64,000 nucleotides of DNA from contig NZ_QWVT01000023.1 of NCBI RefSeq assembly GCF_003570705.1, forward strand, positions 44,645 through 108,644, in the 5' to 3' direction. The notes beneath the pieces were generated by a model that had not been told where the DNA came from, searched no databases, and saw only the letters and a program-made list of their open reading frames with translations. Below, in pieces: positions 1 through 9,464 of the stretch. How positions within the stretch are numbered: the stretch's first letter is position 1; each line of letters starts with the position of its first letter. This DNA is from Mesobacillus zeae. GTDB lineage: Bacteria; Bacillota; Bacilli; Bacillales; Cytobacillaceae. The position numbers and the translations under genes are program-made.

Positions 1-1
1 G

Positions 2-418
2 TCACATGTTACCGTCGGTGGAAAACCCTTTTGCCAAATCCTTGAGGAGCATAAGGATGAATTGGGTGAAGTCGATTTAGACCAAATCGTGGAAGATGTT
101 AAAAAGGTAGGATTTGAGATCCTTAAGCGAAAAGGCACTACGTATTATGGAATTGGAAATGCCTTGGCCTTTATCACAAAATCCATCTTTAACGATGATC
201 ATAGCATTATTGCCTTGTCTTGTATTTTGGATGGAGAATACGGGGAAACAAATCTTTGCACAGGTGTTCCTGCCATTATTACCCGAGAAGGTGTTAAAGA
301 AGTTGTTGAACTTAACCTTTCAGAAGATGAACAGTTAAAGTTCGCTAAATCCAACGCAGTATTAAGGGAATATATGGACAGTATTGGCTACACAAGCGAA
401 GTATCAGTAACACGTTAA
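2..418 (+). CDS. ldh: L-lactate dehydrogenase, C-terminal part (5' end outside window)
   Basis: The reading frame is open from base 2, so the gene starts before the window; about 138 C-terminal residues are visible against a family length near 315-320. The segment HVTVGGKPF, the stretch [15 protein letters not shown] and the end [19 protein letters not shown] match the substrate-binding and C-terminal part of NAD-dependent L-lactate dehydrogenase, which reduces pyruvate to lactate to regenerate NAD in the cytoplasm. The catalytic His and the Rossmann part lie upstream and cannot be seen. It is followed after 36 bases by a PTS IIC-like permease, so the two may be co-transcribed. A malate dehydrogenase of the same fold is less likely. 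Confidence 0.9.
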   Translation, partial: SHVTVGGKPFCQILEEHKDELGEVDLDQIVEDVKKVGFEILKRKGTTYYGIGNALAFITKSIFNDDHSIIALSCILDGEYGETNLCTGVPAIITREGVKEVVELNLSEDEQLKFAKSNAVLREYMDSIGYTSEVSVTR

Positions 419-454
419 TACATCACCCATCTTTAAGAGAGAAGGCGTTACAAA

Positions 455-1468
455 ATGAAAGAATATATTATGCCGAGAATTTTCAAAGCATCCACAGGAA
501 TAGCCCAGGGTATCTTTGTGACACTTGGAATCGGCCTCCTGATAAAAAATATTGGTACTAACTTTGGAATTGATGCGCTTGTACAAATCGGTACCATTGC
601 CACTTCTTTAATGGCACCTGCAGTTGGTGCGGGGATTGCGCTTATGCTGGGAGCAAATGCACTAGTTATTTTCTCCGCCATGATTGCAGCCGCAGTCGGA
701 GCTGGTGCTTTGAGCATAACTGAAGCTGGTGTCCTGATTAAAGCAGGTGAACCGATTGGTGCTTTGCTCACAGCGACTCTTGCCACATATATCGGAAAGA
801 GGCTAAGCGGGAAAACATCTCTCGATATGATGATCGTGCCTGCCGGGACAATTTTGGCTGCGGGGTTTGCAGGACTATGGCTATCAACGGTCATTGCCCC
901 TGTATTAACATCAGTAGGTGAAATCATCAAATTATCAACATCCGGCAACCCTTTGCTCTCTTCTGTCATATTGGCTGTCGTATGGGGACTGTTCCTGATA
1001 TCACCAGCCTCATCTGTAGCTCTAGCTATGGCTCTTGATTTAAGCGGAATCGCAGGAGGGGCTGCATTGGCCGGCTGTGCAGCACATTTCGTGGGATTTT
1101 CTGTAATTTCCTGGAAAGAAAATCAACTGGGAGGTGTTTTGGCTCAAGGAATATGCACACCAAAAATCCAGCTCCCAAACATTACGAAGAACCCTTATAT
1201 TCTTGTTCCAACACTGATTGCCAGCGCAATCGTCGGACCCATTTCGGCGTTGGTTTTTAAAATTGAGGCAGGAAAAGAAATCGCCGGCATGGGGCTAAGT
1301 TCCTTTGTAGCGCCACTGCAGCTTTTGACCTCCTACAGCCCTGGTTTTATCATCCCGGCGATGCTTGTCACATATGTTGCAGTCCCCGCAGCCATTTCAT
1401 TCGGGATATATTACTTGCTTAAAAGATTCGGCAAAATTAAGGATAACGATTTAAGGCTGCCAAACTAA
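455..1468 (+). CDS. PTS sugar transporter subunit IIC-like membrane protein
   Basis: A 337-residue, very hydrophobic protein with about eight to ten membrane segments rich in Gly and Ala, for example around residues 10-30, 45-75, 110-145 and 170-210. The pattern fits the PTS EIIC-2-like family, whose substrate is not known. No IIA or IIB partner lies nearby, so it may work alone or with proteins encoded elsewhere. The start is the ATG preceded by AGAAGGCG. It lies 36 bases behind ldh and is followed by a terminator, which suggests an ldh-permease transcript. The family call rests on overall pattern, not on a catalytic motif. Confidence 0.75.
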   Translation: MKEYIMPRIFKASTGIAQGIFVTLGIGLLIKNIGTNFGIDALVQIGTIATSLMAPAVGAGIALMLGANALVIFSAMIAAAVGAGALSITEAGVLIKAGEPIGALLTATLATYIGKRLSGKTSLDMMIVPAGTILAAGFAGLWLSTVIAPVLTSVGEIIKLSTSGNPLLSSVILAVVWGLFLISPASSVALAMALDLSGIAGGAALAGCAAHFVGFSVISWKENQLGGVLAQGICTPKIQLPNITKNPYILVPTLIASAIVGPISALVFKIEAGKEIAGMGLSSFVAPLQLLTSYSPGFIIPAMLVTYVAVPAAISFGIYYLLKRFGKIKDNDLRLPN

Positions 1469-1477
1469 TATACAAAA

Positions 1478-1510
1478 AAACCCGGGAGCATTGCTCTCTG
1501 GTTTTTTTGT
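1478..1510 (+). terminator. Rho-independent terminator after the PTS IIC-like gene
   Basis: A hairpin of the form AACCCGGGAGCA...TGCTCTCTGGTT, with one imperfect position, is followed by a run of seven T. It ends the ldh-permease transcript. Confidence 0.75.
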
Positions 1511-1583
1511 ATCAGACTGTTGAAAAGCCTTCGAATAACCTCCTTGTATCAAGGGCAGTATTCTATTATTATAGGCTAATGGG

Positions 1584-3467
1584 TTAATTTCCGCCCACCA
1601 GCTCTTCAAGGTAACTCCATCTTTCAATGAGATGTTCAAGTTCTTGATTCAGGCATTCTTCTTCCTTCATCAAGCTTTGGGCTTTTTCAAAATCGCTTCC
1701 GGTATTCCCCATCTCGAGGCTGATTTCCTCAAGCCTTGCCTCTGCAGCAGTAATTTTTCCCTCCATTTCTTCCCATTCACGCTTTTCATTATATGTCAGC
1801 TTCTTTTTCTTCGGCCTTTCTTCGGGAGCAGCCTTTTCTTTTTTGGCTGCAGGCTCTTCCGGCATTTTTCCGGCCTCTTTTTCAAGGAATTCTGTATAAT
1901 TGCCAAAAACTAGTGAAATTTCCCCCTCTCCTTCGACGACAAGAAGCTGGTCAACCGCCTTATCAAGGAAATAGCGGTCATGGGAAACTGTAATGACGAC
2001 TCCCGGGAAGTCTTCGAGATAATCTTCAAGGACAGTAAGTGTTTGTGTATCAAGGTCATTTGTCGGCTCATCGAGCAAAAGGACATTCGGTTCCTCTAGG
2101 AGAAGCTTGAGAAGGTATAATCTCCGTTTCTCTCCTCCCGAAAGCTTCCTAATTAGTGAACCATGCGTAAAAGGAGGAAATAGGAATCTTTCAAGCATTT
2201 GTGCGACTGAAATCACTTTCCCGTCCGTCGTATGGACGACCTGAGCGGTTTCCTTTAAATATTCGATCATTCGCTTGCTTTCATCCAGATCCTCATTTTC
2301 CTGGGTGTAGTAGGCGATTTTTACAGTCTGACCTGTTTCAAGTTCTCCAGAGTCAAGCGGGATTCTTCCAGCGAGAATATTAAGCAAGGTTGTTTTGCCC
2401 GTTCCATTTCTGCCGATAATGCCAAGCCGGTCTCCGGGCTTGATCAGCATATTGAAATCATTGAGTATAACCTTGTCCGCAAACTTTTTGGAAGCATGCT
2501 TTAATTCAAGCACTTGTTTTCCAAGCCTGCTGCCGCCAAGAGCCATATCCAGCTTCTCTCCTGCCTTGCCGGATGAAACATGATTCTCGAGTTCTTCAAA
2601 CCGCTGAATCCTAGCTTTTTGTTTCGTTGATCTCGCTTTGGCTCCCCGTCTGATCCATTCTAGCTCTCGACGGAATAAATTTTTCTTTTTTTCAAGCGTC
2701 GCTGACTCGTTTTCTTCACGAACCGCTTTTGCCTCCAGAAAGCTGGCATAGTTTCCCTTATAGCTGTACAGCGAGCCGGCATCTAGTTCAAAAATACGGT
2801 TAGTAACCCGGTCAAGGAAATAACGGTCATGGGTCACGAGAAGGACACTGCCCATATAACGGCCCAAATAGTCCTCAAGCCACTTGATCGTTTCATGGTC
2901 TAAATGGTTCGTCGGTTCATCAAGGATCAGCAAATCAGGCGCCTGAATCAAAACACGGGCGAGCGCGACACGTTTTTTCTGGCCGCCGGAAAGCTCACCA
3001 GTCCGTTTGCCAAAATCGTTGATGCCAAGCTTTGTCAGAATCGTTTTGGCAGCAGTATTGACATCCCAGCCATCCGCAATGTCCATTTCCTGCTGAAGCT
3101 TGAACAAATTGTCATGTACGAGGGTATTGTCGGGGTCTTCCTCGAGTTTTAAAAGCGTGGTTTCATACTCCTTCATCAGCTGCAGAATAGGGGCATCTCC
3201 AAAAAACACCTGCTCAAGAACAGTCAATTCCGGATCAAGCTCCGGTTCCTGCGAAAGATATGAAATTCTGTAATCCTTGGCGCAGACAATATCTCCTGAA
3301 TCGGACAAATCCACACCTGCGACGATTTTAAGTAATGAGGATTTTCCTGTTCCGTTTACACCAATAAGCCCTGCTCGTTCCCGTTCTCCAATCGTAAAGG
3401 AAATATCATGGAAAAGTACTTTTTCTCCATAAGATTTTGTCATATTTTCAACTGAAATCATTTTCAT
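1584..3467 (-). CDS. yfmR: ABC-F family ATPase (YfmR/Uup type)
   Basis: A 627-residue protein with two ABC ATPase domains and no membrane segment. Domain 1 has the Walker A GVNGTGKSS near residue 36, the signature LSGGQKKR and the Walker B ILDEPTNHLD. Domain 2 has GRNGTGKTT, LSGGEKRR and LLDEPTNDLD. A charged linker and a C-terminal coiled coil (about residues 550-627) follow, as in Uup/YfmR. ABC-F proteins bind the ribosomal E site; YfmR-type members help with stalled or Pro-rich translation. The ATG overlaps the stop of the upstream HD-domain gene (ATGA), which indicates translational coupling. The assignment to YfmR within ABC-F is by length and C-terminal domain. Confidence 0.9.
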   Translation of the reverse strand: MKMISVENMTKSYGEKVLFHDISFTIGERERAGLIGVNGTGKSSLLKIVAGVDLSDSGDIVCAKDYRISYLSQEPELDPELTVLEQVFFGDAPILQLMKEYETTLLKLEEDPDNTLVHDNLFKLQQEMDIADGWDVNTAAKTILTKLGINDFGKRTGELSGGQKKRVALARVLIQAPDLLILDEPTNHLDHETIKWLEDYLGRYMGSVLLVTHDRYFLDRVTNRIFELDAGSLYSYKGNYASFLEAKAVREENESATLEKKKNLFRRELEWIRRGAKARSTKQKARIQRFEELENHVSSGKAGEKLDMALGGSRLGKQVLELKHASKKFADKVILNDFNMLIKPGDRLGIIGRNGTGKTTLLNILAGRIPLDSGELETGQTVKIAYYTQENEDLDESKRMIEYLKETAQVVHTTDGKVISVAQMLERFLFPPFTHGSLIRKLSGGEKRRLYLLKLLLEEPNVLLLDEPTNDLDTQTLTVLEDYLEDFPGVVITVSHDRYFLDKAVDQLLVVEGEGEISLVFGNYTEFLEKEAGKMPEEPAAKKEKAAPEERPKKKKLTYNEKREWEEMEGKITAAEARLEEISLEMGNTGSDFEKAQSLMKEEECLNQELEHLIERWSYLEELVGGN

Positions 3468-4108
3468 GCTTTACCATTCCATTCACTGTAAAATTGTTCA
3501 AGAAAGTCCTCCATGACATGATGGCGCTTTTCGGCAAGGAGTCTTGCTGAATCTGTATTCATCCTGTCTTTCAGCTTTAGCAGTTTCTCATAAAAATGAT
3601 GGATGGACGAACTGTTCCCTGAGCGATATTCGGCAGCAGTCATACTTTCACGAACAGGCAGTCCTGGATCATAAATCGCCCGGCTTTTTTTCCCTCCATA
3701 GGCAAAAGTCCTCGCGATTCCAATCGCACCCATTGCATCAAGGCGGTCTGCGTCCTGCACTATTTTTGCCTCGATTGTCTCCGGTTCTTTATTGGTTCCG
3801 CCCTTGAAAGAAACTGTATCTATACAATCAATAATCCGGCTTGAAATCTCGGCGGGAAGCATCAGCGAATCTATATAACATTTCAGCCTCTTCCACCCTG
3901 TTTCTTCCGAATCATTCAGCTTTTCATCGGGAATATCATGCAGGAGGGCAGCCATTTCAATGATAAACCGATTTCCGTCGTTTTCAAGCTTACAAATGGA
4001 CAGCGCATTTTTCCTGACCCTGTCAATGTGATACCAATCATGCCCTGATGTATCTTTTCCCAATACTTTCCTGACAAAGTCTTCTGTGTTCCTGATGATT
4101 TCCTCCAT
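3464..4108 (-). CDS. HD domain phosphohydrolase (YpgQ-like)
   Basis: The 214-residue protein carries the H...HD...D pattern of a metal-dependent HD hydrolase: GHDWYHIDRV near the start, ALLHDIPDEK near residue 60 and QDADRLDAMGAIGIART near residue 120. This arrangement is typical of the YpgQ-like group, soluble hydrolases acting on nucleotides or phosphate esters. The start was placed at the ATG behind AGGAGGTG with a seven-base spacer, six codons inside the longest open frame. Its stop overlaps the start of the ABC-F gene. The true substrate is not known from sequence. Confidence 0.8.
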   Translation of the reverse strand: MEEIIRNTEDFVRKVLGKDTSGHDWYHIDRVRKNALSICKLENDGNRFIIEMAALLHDIPDEKLNDSEETGWKRLKCYIDSLMLPAEISSRIIDCIDTVSFKGGTNKEPETIEAKIVQDADRLDAMGAIGIARTFAYGGKKSRAIYDPGLPVRESMTAAEYRSGNSSSIHHFYEKLLKLKDRMNTDSARLLAEKRHHVMEDFLEQFYSEWNGKA

Positions 4109-4187
4109 CAGCAAACACCTCCTCATCCTTCTGTGCTATTTTACCACGAAGGGGGAGATATTCCACACCCGGGGAATGGCCTTCCAT

Positions 4188-4220
4188 AAAAAAAGCGCTG
4201 CTATTGAAGCAGCACTTTTT
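4188..4220 (-). terminator. terminator after the DegV gene
   Basis: On the minus strand AGTGCTGCT...AGCAGCGCT forms a short-loop hairpin followed by a run of seven T. It overlaps the stop codon of the DegV gene and lies between that gene and the HD-hydrolase gene. Confidence 0.8.
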
Positions 4221-5064
4221 AAATCTTCGTGTTCCAGCTCAATCCAAGAGTATGTTCTCCAGCATGCACTCCGATAACAGCTGCCAGCGGATAGCTCTCA
4301 AACCTGGTTTCCGGAAAGTCTTTCTCAAGCTCCCTTTTCCACTCTTCAGCAACTTCACGGTGAAGACCATAAAGAAGCCAAACTTCCTCTAGAGGACGGT
4401 CTTCGTTCGCAGCTTTCAAAAGATTGGCTATTTTTTCCTTCGCTTTCTTTTCGCTTCGAGCCTTCTCTTTAATATCAAGCACGCCATCTTTAATAGAGAT
4501 GATCGGCTTAATATTCAGCATGCTACCAAGGAAGAATTTTGCCCCTGTCATCCTCCCGCTCCTATGAAGCTGTTCCAGGCTACCGATCAGAACATATGTA
4601 TCCGTTGCATCCCTAATCTCTTCTAGCCTTAAGCGAATTTCTTCGGGTGACTGGCCTTTCGCTGCAAGCTCCATTCCCTTCTTGATCAACACTGTCAACG
4701 GGTATGACATGATCTTGGAATCGATGGTTAAAACCGGGATCTCAAGCAGCTGTGCCGCCTGGCGGCTGGACTCTACCGTTCCGCTTAGCTTTGCTGACAC
4801 CAGAATTGAAATCACCTGATCGTACTCCTCGCCAAGCTTTTCATAAAGTTCCCTGAAAGCTCCTATCGCAGGCTGTGACGTAGTAGGGGGCGAGTCCAGG
4901 GTTTTGAGCCGCGAATACAGCTCTTCAGGACCAAGGTCAATTCCATCCATATATTCTTTTCCATCCATTATGATGGACATTGGTACTTGGTAAACATCAG
5001 GGTGACTTTTCATGGACTCATCCAAATAGGCTGTACTGTCCGTCACCCAGGCAATCTTTTTCAT
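4219..5064 (-). CDS. DegV family fatty acid-binding protein
   Basis: A 281-residue protein that starts MKKIAWVTDSTAYLD and contains TSQPAIGAFRELYEKL, ISAKLSGT-type and HRSGRMTGAKFFLGSMLNIKPII motifs, all typical of DegV. DegV (FakB-like) proteins bind a fatty acid in a pocket and, with a FakA kinase, present it for phosphorylation into lipid synthesis. No FakA gene is in this window. The start has AGGAGG with a seven-base spacer. It is a single gene with its own terminator. Confidence 0.92.
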   Translation of the reverse strand: MKKIAWVTDSTAYLDESMKSHPDVYQVPMSIIMDGKEYMDGIDLGPEELYSRLKTLDSPPTTSQPAIGAFRELYEKLGEEYDQVISILVSAKLSGTVESSRQAAQLLEIPVLTIDSKIMSYPLTVLIKKGMELAAKGQSPEEIRLRLEEIRDATDTYVLIGSLEQLHRSGRMTGAKFFLGSMLNIKPIISIKDGVLDIKEKARSEKKAKEKIANLLKAANEDRPLEEVWLLYGLHREVAEEWKRELEKDFPETRFESYPLAAVIGVHAGEHTLGLSWNTKI

Positions 5065-5109
5065 ATATGCGCCTCCTTCTAATCATATGATTCCCAATTA
5101 CTTGACAAA

Positions 5110-5132
5110 ACCTCTGCCAACATGGCAGAGAT
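5110..5132 (-). terminator. terminator after the glutathione peroxidase pseudogene
   Basis: CTCTGCCA and TGGCAGAG form an eight-base-pair hairpin with a three-base loop; on the minus strand it is followed by GTTTTGT. It lies just past the full-length stop of the broken gpx gene, which supports the view that the gene once ran to that point. Confidence 0.6.
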
Positions 5133-5136
5133 TCGC

Positions 5137-5613
5137 TTATAGCCATTTTTCAATCTTCGCGGAAAGATCTGCTGGCTTTGCGGCAGGTGCATGCCTGCTG
5201 ACCACATCTCCGGACCGGTCGTTGATGAATTTTGTAAAGTTTTATTTTACTGATTTTGTTCCAAGCATTCCCGGTGCATGTTCGGTTAAGTAATAAAACA
5301 ACGGGTGGGCTTCAGTCCCTTTAACATCTATTTTTGCAAACATTGGAAAAGAAACGCCATAATTCAGCTGGCAAAAATCAGAAATCTGCCCTTCATCACC
5401 CGGTTCCTGATAACCAAATTGATTGCAGGGGAAGCCCAAAACTTCAAAACCCTTATCTCTGTATCGTTCATATAATTCCTGAAGCTCGCGGTACTGAGGA
5501 GTGAAGCCACATTTACTTGCAGTATTGACGATCAGCAGCACCTTGCCCTCGAATTGATCGAGACTTACCAGGGCTCCTTCAAGCGTTTTTGCTTCAAAAT
5601 CGTATACGCCCAT
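5137..5613 (-). pseudogene. glutathione/thiol peroxidase with an in-frame ochre codon
   Basis: Full frame of 158 codons with a stop (TAA, 5242-5244) after 123 residues. The first part shows the peroxidatic Cys in NTASKCGFTPQ and the FPCNQFGYQEPG motif; reading past the TAA, NFTKFINDRSGDVV and RHAPAAKPADLSAKIEKWL complete a normal GPx C-terminus. Relatives have KWNFTKF at this point, so the stop replaces the conserved Trp of the Cys-Gln-Trp catalytic site. The short product would lack that Trp and the last strand and helix. The start used is the ATG with GGGGGAAA eight bases upstream. It follows an unknown gene by 15 bases, so the pair was probably an operon. A sequencing error is possible, although TGG to TAA needs two changes. 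Confidence 0.85.
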
Positions 5614-5628
5614 TTTCATTTCCCCCGG

Positions 5629-6165
5629 TTATGAATGATTTAGTATCAGTTCTCCCAGCTTTTTTAATGAAGTGACCATATACTCGACCATATCAGAAAG
5701 ATCCTCAATGTGGTCTTCAAGCACCAAACGATTAAACGATACAAATGCCGTGTTTGCAACCGTTTCTTCTTCCACGAATGGATCTGCTTCAATCCGCTGA
5801 GTCACTGTTCTTTCACTTCCCCAAATACTTGTCAGTATATGATGGATGCCAGCGAATGTCTTTTCATCATTCTTATTCCTAAAGTGAAAAGATATATCTA
5901 CAGCACATCCCGCGAGATGCTGTGGCTGATTTTCCAAAAGCTCTGCCGCAAGGTTTTCCAATTCAGAGTTTATCGAAATAACAGCAAAAATCCCTTGGCT
6001 TCCGGACTGTCGTAAATGGAAAGAAACTGTGTACTTCCGGGACATCTTTGAAAGATTGACAATGTCATTCCGATCTATCACTAGAATTTCCCCGTCAAGG
6101 TCTCTGTCATAAATAGCGCCTTCCACTACGACTTTAATATTTTCAAAAGCAGTTGGGTCAAACAT
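5629..6165 (-). CDS. hypothetical protein (178 aa)
   Basis: I do not recognise this protein. It is soluble and acidic, without signal peptide or membrane helix; alternating hydrophobic patterns such as KYTVSFHLRQSG and GIFAVISINSELE suggest a mixed alpha/beta fold, ending in an amphipathic helix (residues 150-178). The start ATG has only a weak GGTGAT site. It sits between fhs and the gpx remnant with a 15-base gap to the latter. A strong fhs terminator upstream means it needs its own promoter. Coding is supported by length, codon pattern and the tight gap. Confidence 0.7.
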   Translation of the reverse strand: MFDPTAFENIKVVVEGAIYDRDLDGEILVIDRNDIVNLSKMSRKYTVSFHLRQSGSQGIFAVISINSELENLAAELLENQPQHLAGCAVDISFHFRNKNDEKTFAGIHHILTSIWGSERTVTQRIEADPFVEEETVANTAFVSFNRLVLEDHIEDLSDMVEYMVTSLKKLGELILNHS

Positions 6166-6191
6166 GGAATCACCACACTTTTCCTTAAAGA

Positions 6192-6230
6192 AAGTGCAAG
6201 GCCAGCCTTTGGAAGGCTGGCCGGCACTTC
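6192..6230 (-). terminator. terminator after fhs
   Basis: The minus strand reads GGCCAGCC-TTCCAAA-GGCTGGCC with outer pairing GTGCC/TTGCAC, then CTTTCTTT. It is a strong stem directly behind the fhs stop. Confidence 0.8.
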
Positions 6231-6239
6231 TAATATTTA

Positions 6240-7928
6240 TTAAAACAAGCCGGAAGCATTTCCCTGTTCATCAATATCCATTTTCAAGGCAGCTGGCTGC
6301 TTTGGCAAACCAGGCATTGTCATGACGTCACCGGTCAATGCCACGATAAAACCGGCACCAATTGAAGGCTTAAGCTCACGGACTGTGATTGTAAAGCCTT
6401 CTGGCCTGCCCAGTTTTTGCGGGTCATCGGACAGGGAATATTGCGTTTTCGCCATGCAGACAGGTAAAACTCCCCAGCCATGATGTTCAAATTCTGCGAG
6501 CTGCTTTTTTGCTTTTGTTGAAAAGTCGACAGTAGTTGCGCCATATACCTTGAAGGCAATGCTTGCGATTTTTTCTTCGATGGAATCTGAAAGGTCATAA
6601 AGCGGAGCAAAATTAGCTTTTTTGTCATCGATTGCTTTTAATACTTGCCCGGCAAGCTCTGCGCCGCCTTCACCGCCTTTTTCCCAAACCTCTGTCACAG
6701 CGGCTGGAATGCTTTCAGATTTACACATCTCGAGCAGCGTTTTTGTTTCTTCTTCTGTGTCATGAATAAAGCGATTAATAGCTACAACGTATGGGAGTCC
6801 GAATTGTTCAATGGTCTCAGTATGCTTTTTAAGGTTGGCAAAGCCTTTTTTCAGCGCTGAGATGTTCTCAGCGGCCAATTCCTTTTTCGGCACGCCGCCA
6901 TGCATCTTTAAAGCCCTTATAGTGGCAACGATGACCACAGCTGCTGGCGCAATACCTGCCGCACGCGTCTTGATATTCAGGAACTTCTCGGCTCCAAGGT
7001 CTGCACCAAATCCAGCTTCCGTAACAACAAAGTCAGCAAGCTTTGAGGCAGCTCTTGTTGCAATAACGCTATTGCAGCCATGGGCGATATTCGCAAACGG
7101 GCCGCCGTGGATAAGTGCAGGTGTATGCTCGATCGTCTGGACAAGGTTAGGCTTCGCCGCGTCCCTGAGCAGTAAAGCAAGCGCGCCTTCCACTCCAAGG
7201 TCCTCGACTGTGACCGGCTGCCTGTCCGTGTTATAGGCGATGACCATACGGGAAAGCCTCTTTTTCAAATCCTGAAGATCTGAGGCAAGACAGAGAACTG
7301 CCATGATTTCTGATGCGACGGTAATATCGAATCCATCCTCACGAGGTACGCCTTGTACCGGTCCGCCCAGGCCAATCACCACTTTCCTTAGAGCACGGTC
7401 ATTCATGTCAAGTGCACGCTTCCAAACAATTCGGCGCTGATCGATCCGAAGCTCATTTCCCTGCTGGAGATGGTTATCGATTAAAGCCGCCAATGCATTG
7501 TTGGCGGTTGTAATGGCATGTAAATCGCCGGTGAAATGAAGGTTGATATCCTCCATTGGCAATACTTGTGCATATCCTCCGCCCGTCGCTCCTCCTTTTA
7601 TTCCCATTGTAGGGCCAAGGGAAGGTTCACGCATGGCAACCATTGTTTTCTTTCCGACCCTGTTAAGTGCGTCGGCGAGTCCTACTGTCACAGTAGATTT
7701 ACCTTCGCCCGCTGGAGTTGGACTGATTGCAGTGACGAGGATAACTTTTCCTTCAGTTTTAGTTTTTAGCTTTTCAAGGGTATCAAAAGAGATTTTTGCT
7801 TTGTATTTTCCGTAGAGCTCAAGATCATCTGGAGACAGGCCGATTCCGGCCGCCACATCCACGATTGGCTTTATCACGCTCTCCCGGGCAATTTCCAAGT
7901 CGGACTTGACTATTGTGCTTGTTTCCAT
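6240..7928 (-). CDS. fhs: formate--tetrahydrofolate ligase
   Basis: The 562-residue protein has full family length. It joins formate to tetrahydrofolate with ATP, feeding 10-formyl-THF into purine and one-carbon metabolism in the cytoplasm. Diagnostic segments are [18 protein letters not shown] (P-loop, about residues 71-88), [37 protein letters not shown] active-site sequence (begins near residue 100), and [12 protein letters not shown] near the C-terminus. The start ATG follows GGGGGAAGGG. It is divergent from metA, with the intergenic region shared, and ends in a strong terminator, so it is a single-gene unit. Confidence 0.97.
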   Translation of the reverse strand: METSTIVKSDLEIARESVIKPIVDVAAGIGLSPDDLELYGKYKAKISFDTLEKLKTKTEGKVILVTAISPTPAGEGKSTVTVGLADALNRVGKKTMVAMREPSLGPTMGIKGGATGGGYAQVLPMEDINLHFTGDLHAITTANNALAALIDNHLQQGNELRIDQRRIVWKRALDMNDRALRKVVIGLGGPVQGVPREDGFDITVASEIMAVLCLASDLQDLKKRLSRMVIAYNTDRQPVTVEDLGVEGALALLLRDAAKPNLVQTIEHTPALIHGGPFANIAHGCNSVIATRAASKLADFVVTEAGFGADLGAEKFLNIKTRAAGIAPAAVVIVATIRALKMHGGVPKKELAAENISALKKGFANLKKHTETIEQFGLPYVVAINRFIHDTEEETKTLLEMCKSESIPAAVTEVWEKGGEGGAELAGQVLKAIDDKKANFAPLYDLSDSIEEKIASIAFKVYGATTVDFSTKAKKQLAEFEHHGWGVLPVCMAKTQYSLSDDPQKLGRPEGFTITVRELKPSIGAGFIVALTGDVMTMPGLPKQPAALKMDIDEQGNASGLF

Positions 7929-8037
7929 TTCCCTTCCCCCGCTTCTGACTATGCTATTTTGTACAAACTTATTGTACCATCAGGCGCGTAGTTTACGCGT
8001 CCCTTTTATTATTATTAAAAAATTCTCAATTCTTGAA

Positions 8038-8066
8038 TTGCCTGCAACTTCTTTCAAGATTATAAT
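8038..8066 (+). promoter_or_regulatory. sigma-A-type promoter of metA
   Basis: TTGCCT and a perfect TATAAT are separated by 17 bases and lie about 40 bases before the metA start codon. No S-box aptamer is visible between this promoter and the gene, so SAM control by riboswitch is not supported here. Confidence 0.6.
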
Positions 8067-8104
8067 TAGTGTTATTGAAAATCGCCAGAAAGGGGGCAGA
8101 CATT

Positions 8105-9013
8105 TTGCCAATCAATATACCAAAGCTTTTACCTGCAAGAAGTATCCTTGAAGAGGAAAATATTTTCATCATGGACAATGACCGGGCAGAACACCAGGAT
8201 ATCCGGCCATTGAATATTTTGATTCTGAATCTGATGCCTGAAAAAGAGAAAGCTGAAGCCCAGTTTCTCCGTCTCCTTGGCAATACGCCGCTCCAAGTTA
8301 ATATCACTTTTTTAAAAACGGCTACATATGTACCAAAGCATACCAGCAGACTGCACCTCGAACAATTTTACACGACCTTTGAAGACATTCGGGATAAAAA
8401 ATTTGATGGTATGATCATTACAGGAGCGCCTGTCGAGCTGCTTAAGTTTGAACAAGTACAGTATTGGGAGGAATTAAAACAAATTCTCGATTGGACAAAG
8501 CGGAATGTTACTTCAACACTCCATATATGCTGGGGCGCGCAGGCTGCACTCTATCATCATTTCAATATTGGAAAAGAAGAACTGCCGAAAAAGTGCTCCG
8601 GAGTTTATTCCCACCAGGTATTGGACAGGCATGAAAAACTGCTTCAAGGTTTTGATGATATCTTCTTCGCACCGCACTCCCGCTACACTGATGTTCCAGA
8701 AAGTGAAATCAGCGGGCATCCTGGTTTAAAGTTATTGGCAGCATCCGGCGAAGCAGGGGCGTTCATCATCTCTTCTGCTGACGGCAAACAAATAATGGTC
8801 ACAGGCCATCTCGAGTATGAAACGGACACACTGGCTGAAGAATACGCTAGAGACAGGGAAAAGGGTCTTGATATTCATGTGCCCCAGTATTATTTCCCTG
8901 GAGACAACCCCGTCAAGCCTCCTGTCAACAGGTGGCGTTCCCATGCCCATTTATTCTTTTCAAATTGGCTGAACTATTATGTGTACCAGCAAACCCCTTA
9001 TGAATGGCGCTAA
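8105..9013 (+). CDS. metA: homoserine O-acyltransferase (predicted acetyl-CoA type)
   Basis: The enzyme acylates homoserine in the first step of methionine synthesis. With the TTG start at 8105, behind AAAGGGGG, the protein has 302 residues, which is the family length. In this numbering the catalytic Cys is C142 ([10 protein letters not shown]) and the His/Glu pair lies in TGHLEYE. Position 111 is Glu in ITGAPVE; published work on the Bacillus cereus enzyme links Glu111 to acetyl-CoA use and Gly111 (E. coli) to succinyl-CoA. I therefore infer a homoserine O-acetyltransferase in spite of the metA name. An upstream GTG in frame lacks a ribosome site. The gene is monocistronic. Confidence 0.94.
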   Translation: MPINIPKLLPARSILEEENIFIMDNDRAEHQDIRPLNILILNLMPEKEKAEAQFLRLLGNTPLQVNITFLKTATYVPKHTSRLHLEQFYTTFEDIRDKKFDGMIITGAPVELLKFEQVQYWEELKQILDWTKRNVTSTLHICWGAQAALYHHFNIGKEELPKKCSGVYSHQVLDRHEKLLQGFDDIFFAPHSRYTDVPESEISGHPGLKLLAASGEAGAFIISSADGKQIMVTGHLEYETDTLAEEYARDREKGLDIHVPQYYFPGDNPVKPPVNRWRSHAHLFFSNWLNYYVYQQTPYEWR

Positions 9014-9017
9014 AAAA

Positions 9018-9078
9018 GGCGGCTGCCATTGCAGCCGCCCAGGCTGTTGAGAAACTCTCGACAGCCTTTATTTTTATT
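9018..9078 (+). terminator. double hairpin terminator after metA
   Basis: Two consecutive hairpins follow the stop codon: GGCGGCTGC-CATT-GCAGCCGCC, then GGCTGTTGAG-AAA-CTCTCGACAGCC with a T-rich tail. The first stem recurs, inverted, at 17781-17808; the second resembles the hairpin at 57892-57914. Confidence 0.8.
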
Positions 9079-9464
9079 TATTTACTTCAATAATTCACCG
9101 CGTTAATTTGATATAATTATATAGAATAAACTTAGGATGGTGGATTGGATGTTCAAACCAAAAATTGTGAGGTTATTTTTTTAGTAATTGTTCGATGCCT
9201 CTTTAGAGGCCGGTCAACTATGTGATTAAAATGTATAATTATTTCTGGAGGTTGGAAAATTTTTCAGAAAACGTAATCTATTCTTTAGCATACCCAAATG
9301 TAATGTATAAACTTCAACTTTTGACCATTCATTTCGAACACATCATCACTTATACAGACTTGTTTAAAACCATTTTTTTAAAACCTTTTGGAATGCATAT
9401 TATTTATTGTTGTTTTTCTTTTTTCTTTTTTAAATTGAATTAGTTTTTTAATAATAGATGGGCT
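9079..9464. other. AT-rich intergenic DNA, no supported gene
   Basis: About 390 bases between the metA terminator and the GNAT remnant. The few open stretches are rich in Phe and Leu codons on long T-runs and lack proper ribosome sites. I see nothing functional here. Confidence 0.5.

Noticed and set aside
448..969. Long minus-strand frame opposite the PTS IIC-like gene
   Set aside because: Mirror of a Gly/Ala-rich membrane protein; no ribosome site and the plus-strand gene explains the coding pattern.
6811..7236. 141-codon plus-strand frame opposite fhs
   Set aside because: Lies fully inside the highly conserved fhs gene and has no start signals.
7929..8104. S-box (SAM) riboswitch searched for ahead of metA
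   Set aside because: The region is too short and lacks the conserved S-box stems; only a sigma-A promoter is visible.
9222..9443. 73-codon plus-strand frame in the gap after metA
   Set aside because: Composed mainly of Phe, Ile and Leu from AT-rich DNA; no ribosome site and no family pattern.
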